From assembly GCA_022009795.1 (NCBI GenBank), contig CP091724.1, positions 967,501 to 1,031,500 on the forward strand: a stretch of DNA of 64,000 bases, given 5' to 3'. The stretch is from Anaerotruncus sp. Lineage in GTDB: Bacteria; Bacillota; Clostridia; Oscillospirales; Acutalibacteraceae. The translations under genes were made by a program, and so were the position numbers. Below, piece by piece: positions 58,662-64,000 of the stretch. Every line of letters begins with the position of its first letter. Position 1 is the first letter of the stretch. The notes beneath the pieces were generated by a model. The model made no database searches. It saw only the letters and a list, made by a program, of their open reading frames with translations, and had not been told where the DNA came from.

Positions 58662-61554
58662 ATGAAAAACAACACAGCCGCATTAAAAAAAGCGAGCCGC
58701 AGAGCACGGCAAAAAGAGCAAAGCGAGAATATGCGCCGAAAAATTTATCGGATCATATTTTTTTCAGATACACGGCAATATATTTAATTCTTTCAGCCAT
58801 CATTTTTACTCAGTTTTTGATTTTCAGAAAAGCGCTTGTTTGGGATCCGGACGGAATTGCCCAGCACTATGTGGGATTTGTTTATTACGGAGTATATCTT
58901 CGCAAAATAATAAAAAGCCTGCTTGCAGGCTCACTCGTTATTCCGCAGTTTGATTTATCCATAGGAATGGGAAATGATATTTTCACTTCCCTGCATTATT
59001 ACGGAATAGGCGATCCGCTTAATCTTGTTTCGGCATTGGTGCCTTCAAAATATGCGGCATATGCGTTTTCATTGCTTGTTTACCTGCGCTATTATCTTGC
59101 GGGGTTTGCCTTTGTGCTGCTTGCAAAATACAAAAAGCAAAGCAAAACCGGAGCTTGCGCCGGCGCAATGATTTATATTTTTTCCGCATATGCAATGTAT
59201 ATGACCCTCAGGCACCCGTCATTTATAAATCCCCTTATTTATTTTTCCGCTTATCATTCTCGGCGGCGAAATGATGTTTGACGGCAAACGCCCGTATTTG
59301 TTTATCATATCCGTTTGCCTTGCGGCAGTAAGCGGCTTTTATTTCTTTTTATGTTATTTCAATTTTTCACCATTCTTTATGTTTTTCCTCAGAATATTCT
59401 TCGCTTATCCGAAAGATAAGTTATTAAAAGGCTTTTTTTCAAGCCTTGTTTTAAATTCGGAGGCTCATATTTGCTTGGAATGATTATGGCGGCAGTTACC
59501 CTGATGCCGATGATTATCACCGTGCTTTTTTCAAACAGAGGCTCTGTTCAGCACGCTCTTAATCCGTTTTATGCAGGCGAATATTACAAAGAATTCATCG
59601 GCGCATTTATGGGATATGTGCAGCTTGACTGCAATGTTTATATGGGCTTTACGGCGGCGGGAGCAGCGGCAATTGTGCTGCTCTTTATGCAAAAGAAAAA
59701 GCACGGCTTCCTTAAAGCTGCTTTCATCACGGCAACCCTGCTTATGATGTTTCCTGTTTGCAGCAAGGTTATAAACGGATTCTCATATGTTTGCAACCGA
59801 TGGAGCTGGATTTACGGCCTTATAGCCGCATATGCATTTACGGTTTCCATCAGCGAAATAAAGAAAATCACATTTAAAAAATCCGTTGTTTTATGCGCCG
59901 CTGCGGCCGTTACAACCGTTTTAATTTCTTTGGTGCCGAATGCAAGAATTAAAGAAAACTATGTTTCCTGCGCTCTGTTTGCATTTTTTGCGATTGCATG
60001 CCTTATATACTCGGCGCTTCCTTATGTTGAAAAAACAGACACTAAAAAAGCGGCGAAAGTTGCCAAGGCCGCACTTTGCATGATTGCGGCAGCTGGCGTT
60101 ATTTTCAATTCGCTTTTCATTTACGATTACAACCATGCGCGCTTTGCAACAAACTTTTTAACGATGGGTCAGGCAAACAGATTTTCTGGCTCAAATTCAT
60201 ACAAAGCCATTGCAGAGCTTCAAAACACCGAGTCGGCCGTTGAGCGATACGGCGGCAGCGGCATAGAGCTTGAGCAAATGAACAATTCCATGCTCAGCGG
60301 CGCATATTCCTCGGCGGGCTATTTAAGCCTTACCGACCCCAGCACAAACAATTTCCAAAAAGAAATGGGCCTTGTTTACAATAATTTTTCCATTTTGGAC
60401 GACAGCCATGCAGACCCGTATATCTACGCTCTTGAAAATGTTAAATACTATGTTTCGGGCGGTGATGAAAAGAAAGAAAGCGCAATAGATGAAAACGATA
60501 TTGCCACGCTTCAAAACATAAGCAGCGACGGCACTTACACCGCACGGGTTTACGAAAACAACGATTATATTCCCTTTGGCTTTACATATGATAATGTTAT
60601 TTCCGAAAGCGAATATTCCTCATTAAGCCCGGTGCAAAAGCGAGAGGCACTTCTGCAGGCAGTTGTGCTGAACGATACCGACGAATATGTTAATTCAGAC
60701 CTGTCTTCAATAAGCACAGAGGTTTATAAGCCCGAATTTGAAACCGTATTGCCGAAAGACGGCTGCGTTATTCAAAACAATACCATATATTCTCAAAGCA
60801 ACGGCTCGGAAATTCACTTGAAAACTTCCGTTAAGGAGGGCTATCAAACCTATATTCAATTCAATAATTTAAGATACACTTCGCTCAGCGGAATGCAACT
60901 TAAAAAAATAATTTCTCCGGATGCTTACAACAAATTAACAACATATGAGCGCCGCAAAATTTCTTACAGTGAAAAGAATTTTGAGCCAAGCACATATGCA
61001 TCCGCAGTTGTTTCCTCCGATTCGGGCGCAAAAACATCATTTTCGATTTCAACACCGAATCACGATTATTACAGCGGCATAAATGATTTTACCGTTAATC
61101 TGGGAGACAAGCCTATAAATGACATAACCTTGAGCGTCGGCTCCGGCGCATATGCATATGATTCAATTGAAATTATCTGCATTCCGAAAAACAGACTACA
61201 AAGCAAATCTGAATGCTCTTGCAAAGGATCACCTGGAGGATTTAAACATTGCCGTAAATGAGATTTCGGGCAGCATTAAACTTGAGAGCGACAAGGTTTT
61301 GTTTCTTTCAATTCCGTATAATGAAAACTGGACGGCTTATGCAGACGGTGAAGAAACCGCGATTTACAAAGCAAACACGGGCTTTTGCGCAATTCCGCTT
61401 AAAGCCGGCGAGCACAAAATTGTGCTAAAATACAAAAATAAACAGCTTAAATTTTCGTCGGCCGTAAGCGTTCTGGGCTTTGCGGGCTTTTTCAACTACC
61501 GTTGCGGCAGTTGAAATAAGCAGAAAAAAGAAAAAGAGCGCAACAATTAAATAA
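58662..61554 (+). CDS. YfhO-family multispanning membrane protein (frameshifted)
   Basis: Large GT-C-like membrane protein; the B. subtilis family members are linked to glycosylation of lipoteichoic acid. After a basic N-terminus and first helix (YLILSAIIFTQFLIF) comes ALVWDPDGIAQHYVGF, with acidic residues in the first outer loop typical of GT-C enzymes, then FDLSIGMGNDIFTSLHYYG, many helices, and a long extracytoplasmic C-terminal part with FSGSNSYKAIAEL and LSIPYNENWTAYADGEE (a YfhO hallmark). About 965 residues. Frames break near 58,745, 59,260, 59,420-59,470, 61,190 and 61,495. The start at 58662 follows CGGGAG. Alone on its transcript, with a strong terminator. Confidence 0.88.
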
Positions 61555-61572
61555 GCCCTTCGCGGCATAAAA

Positions 61573-61620
61573 AAACGCTTCGGATTTTATAAGCATCATC
61601 CGAAGCGTTTTATTTTTTTA
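61573..61620 (+). terminator. Terminator of the YfhO-type gene
   Basis: AAACGCTTCGGAT/ATCCGAAGCGTTT 13-bp stem, 12-base loop and TATTTTTTTA. Confidence 0.88.
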
Positions 61621-61654
61621 TCGCCAAGCGATTCAAATAATTCTTAAGCCGGGC

Positions 61655-61810
61655 TTAACATTTGCCGTTGCTGTCTTTGGCATTGCAAGCACCGCCGCAT
61701 TTGCCGCAATCTCCGCAGCATCCGCCCTTTTTTCTTTTTTTGCAAACTGCAATTGCCGACACAAGAGCAAGCGCAAGAATTGCGCAAATAATAACATCCC
61801 AAATATTCAT
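61655..61810 (-). CDS. FeoB-associated Cys-rich membrane protein
   Basis: A 51-residue protein: one N-terminal membrane helix (IWDVIICAILALALVSAIAV), a basic stretch (CKKRKKGG) and a Cys cluster (CCGDCGKCGGACN). This matches the small Cys-rich proteins encoded behind feoB in Clostridia. It starts 15 bases behind feoB, so it is cotranscribed, and may bind iron at the inner face or gate the transporter (inference). The ATG at 61810 follows AGAGGTG. Confidence 0.93.
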   Translation of the reverse strand: MNIWDVIICAILALALVSAIAVCKKRKKGGCCGDCGKCGGACNAKDSNGKC

Positions 61811-61825
61811 AACGCACCTCTGCCG

Positions 61826-64000
61826 TTACACACCTATCAAGGTGCCGACCGAATAGATTATAAACGCTGCCACCCATGCAACCAGGCACTGCCAAGCAAC
61901 AACCGCCGCTGCCCATTTGGCGCCGAGCTCACGCTTAACGGAAGCAACCGCAGCAACACATGGAGTATATAAAAGGCTAAACACAAGCAGACTGAATGCC
62001 GCCAGCGGAGTAAGAACAGCCGCAATACTTCCTCCAAACAGAACCTCCAGGGTGGAAACAACGCTTTCCTTTGCCATAAAGCCGCAGATAAGAGCCGTGC
62101 AAATTCGCCAATCCCCTATGCCGAGCGGCTTGAATATCGGCGCAATCAGGCCGGAAACGGCAGCCAAAATGCTTTGTGAAGAATCCTCGGTCATATTAAA
62201 TTTAAGGTCAAATTTTTGCAGGAACCACACAACAACCGTTGCGATAAGAATAACCGAAAAAGCCCTTTGCAAAAAATCCTTTGCTTTTTCCCAAAGCAGC
62301 TGAGCCACATTTTTTGCACTTGGCAATCTGTAATTCGGAAGCTCCATAACAAACGGCACCGGTTCGCCCTTAAACAATGTTCCTTTATAAAGGAATGCAG
62401 CCAAGATACCCATTAAGATTCCCAGCAGATAAATAACAGACATTACAAGTGCACCTTTTTTTGGGAAAAACACACTTACAAAAAACGAATATATCGGCAA
62501 TTTTGCGCTGCAACTCATAAAAGGAGTAAGAAGAATTGTCATTTTTCTGTCTCTCTCGCTCGTCAGAGTTCGTGTTGCCATAACAGCAGGCACCGTGCAG
62601 CCAAAACCTATAAGCATAGGCACAATGCTTCTTCCGGACAAGCCGATTTTTCTGAGCAGCTTATCCATAACAAAAGCCACCCTGGCAATATATCCCGTAT
62701 CCTCCATCAATGAAAGGAAGAAAAACAGTGTAACTATAATCGGCAAAAAGCTGAGGACGCTGCCTACACCCGTGAAAACACCATCGATAATCAAGCTGTG
62801 AATAACCGGATTTACATTGGCTGCGGTAAGTGCACAATCCGCAAGCGCACTGAGCTTATCAATGCCAAGCTCAAGCAGGGTTTGAAGCCCCGCGCCGATA
62901 ACATTAAAGGTGAGGTAAAACACTGCCACCATTATTGCAATAAAGCAAGGAATGGCTGTATATTTACCGGTTAAAACTCTGTCTATTTTTCGCTGCGAAT
63001 TCTTTGCTTGCTCTCTTTCGGCTTAATAACTGTTTTTTTCGCAAAGCTGCTCTATATAAGAAAAACCTCATATCTGCGATAGCGGCACTGCGATCAAGCC
63101 CGCGCTCTTTTTCCATTTGATCAACTATTGATTCAAGCATATTAAGTTCGCTGCTTTGCAATTTCAGGCGATCAATAATAAAGCTTATCACCCTCTATTG
63201 ACTTTGTTGCCGCAAACCGAACGGGAATTTGAGCACTTTCCGCATGATCCTCTATCAAGTGAATAACGGCATGGATGCACCTATGCACGGCGCCGTCATG
63301 ATCTGTTTTGCTGCAAAAATCCTGCTGCAATGGCTTTTCCTGATATTTAGCCACATGGATTGCATGGCGCACCAATTCATCAACGCCCTCATTTTTGGAT
63401 GCCGAAATCGGAATAACCGGCACCCCGAGCATTGCCTCCATTGCATTAACATCAACAGAGCCTTGATTACTTATTACCTCATCCATCATATTAAGCGCCA
63501 CAACCATCGGTGTGCCCATTTCCAAGAGTTGCATTGTTAAATAAAGATTTCGCTCAATATTGGTTGCATCAACAATGTTTATTATTGCCTTCGGCTTTTC
63601 ATTCAGCACAAAATTGCGGGAAACTATTTCCTCGCTGCTGAAAGGAGACATTGAATAAATACCCGGCAAATCCGTTACAAGCGTTTTCGGATAGCCTTTA
63701 ATAACACCGTCTTTTCTGTCTACCGTTACACCGGGAAAGTTGCCGACGTGCTGCTTTGCACCGGTAAGCTGATTGAAAAGAGTTGTTTTTCCGCAATTTT
63801 GATTTCCAACCAAGGCATAGGTAAGAACAACATCGTCATCAAGCGGTTTTTCATCCTTTTTGGAATGATATTTGCCGTCCTCGCCAAGGCCCGGATGATC
63901 AATGTTTTGTTCCCTGTTTATACCCTCATGGCTGCGGCTCCTTTTTGCTATAGGTTCAATTTCTATTTTTTCGGCCTCTGCAAGGCGGAGTGTAAGTTCA
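61826..64000 (-). CDS. feoB: Ferrous iron transporter FeoB, with an apparent FeoA tail fused upstream (5' end outside window; frameshifted)
   Basis: GTP-gated Fe2+ importer. The G domain has YALVGNQNCGKTTLFNQLTG (G1), FPGVTVDRKDG (G2), TDLPGIYSMSPFS (G3) and ALNMMDE (G4). The membrane part has two Gate-type halves with GFGCTVPAVMATRTL and CGFMAKESVVSTLEV, in which conserved Cys and Glu are kept. Breaks lie near 63,180 and 62,960-63,040. Upstream of the G domain an uninterrupted frame to the window edge reads ELTLRLAEAEKIEIE, like the end of a FeoA SH3-like domain, then a linker HPGLGEDGKYHSKK. That suggests a FeoA-FeoB fusion unless an indel hides a stop. Expression with the Cys-rich partner. 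Confidence 0.93.

Overview
The window looks like the chromosome of an anaerobic, spore-forming, low-to-mid GC Clostridia (probably an Oscillospirales/Ruminococcaceae-type gut organism). This rests on a spoIIA operon with sigma F, [FeFe]-hydrogenase maturases, a reverse rubrerythrin behind a PerR-like regulator, a Feo iron uptake locus, a T-box in front of valS, a CIRCE operator, and a very large secreted protein with a Clostridia-style Cys-rich module. The genus is inference; the gene content is read from sequence. A strong technical feature runs throughout: most genes longer than about 600 bp are broken into two or more frames, almost always at A/T homopolymers, while the joined frames give complete conserved proteins. 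I treat these as probable assembly or sequencing indels and give merged coordinates for each gene.

Layout. 1-5.9 kb: 3' end of metA, then on the minus strand valS (T-box controlled), folC and spoIIAA-spoIIAB-sigF. 5.9-6.4 kb: gene-poor block with a palindrome. 6.4-11.7 kb: one giant secreted protein followed by a 47-residue peptide gene with its own RBS and terminator. 12.2-15.0 kb: argG-argH. 15.0-15.9 kb: DegV-like lipid-binding protein. 16.0-20.2 kb (minus): TM1266-like protein, hydE, hydG, hydF behind a leader with an intrinsic-terminator-like hairpin. 20.2-23.1 kb: pseudouridine synthase, zinc phospholipase C-like protein, luxS and a YcxB-like membrane protein. 23.2-24.8 kb: class C beta-lactamase-like hydrolase. 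25.0-25.7 kb: CIRCE-controlled Hsp20. tRNA-Val and exoA follow.

27.0-34.0 kb is the most interesting region. It is a tight eight-gene plus-strand cluster: D-amino-acid aminotransferase, DUF4392 (GLUCM-like) D-glutamate cyclase, pxpB, pxpC, YcsI/DUF1445 D-glutamate cyclase family, pxpA, alanine racemase and a prolyl-tRNA editing-domain protein. Read together it suggests a route linking L-Ala/D-Ala, D-Glu and 5-oxoproline back to L-Glu. The two cyclase families that are fused in animal DGLUCY appear here as separate neighbouring genes.

34-36.4 kb: two tandem Gln/Tyr/Pro-rich membrane proteins with DUF5067-like tails. 36.4-41.8 kb (minus): a stand-alone E2-type acyltransferase, an HTH-membrane protein, and a phosphate-type module (Na/Pi cotransporter-PhoU fusion, response regulator, histidine kinase). 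42-48.5 kb: a short transcript with a small ORF, a coupled pair of ABC exporters, a YoaK/DUF1275 protein and a MATE pump. 48.5-53.2 kb (minus): AIM24-like protein, and an alpha/beta hydrolase - membrane-fused MurF-like ligase - ddl operon. 53.5-55.6 kb: large PIG-L deacetylase. 55.8-56.8 kb: perR-like gene and rubrerythrin. 56.9-58.4 kb: GPH sugar transporter. 58.6-61.6 kb: YfhO-type membrane protein. 61.6-64 kb: feoB (apparently preceded in frame by a FeoA tail) and its small Cys-rich partner.
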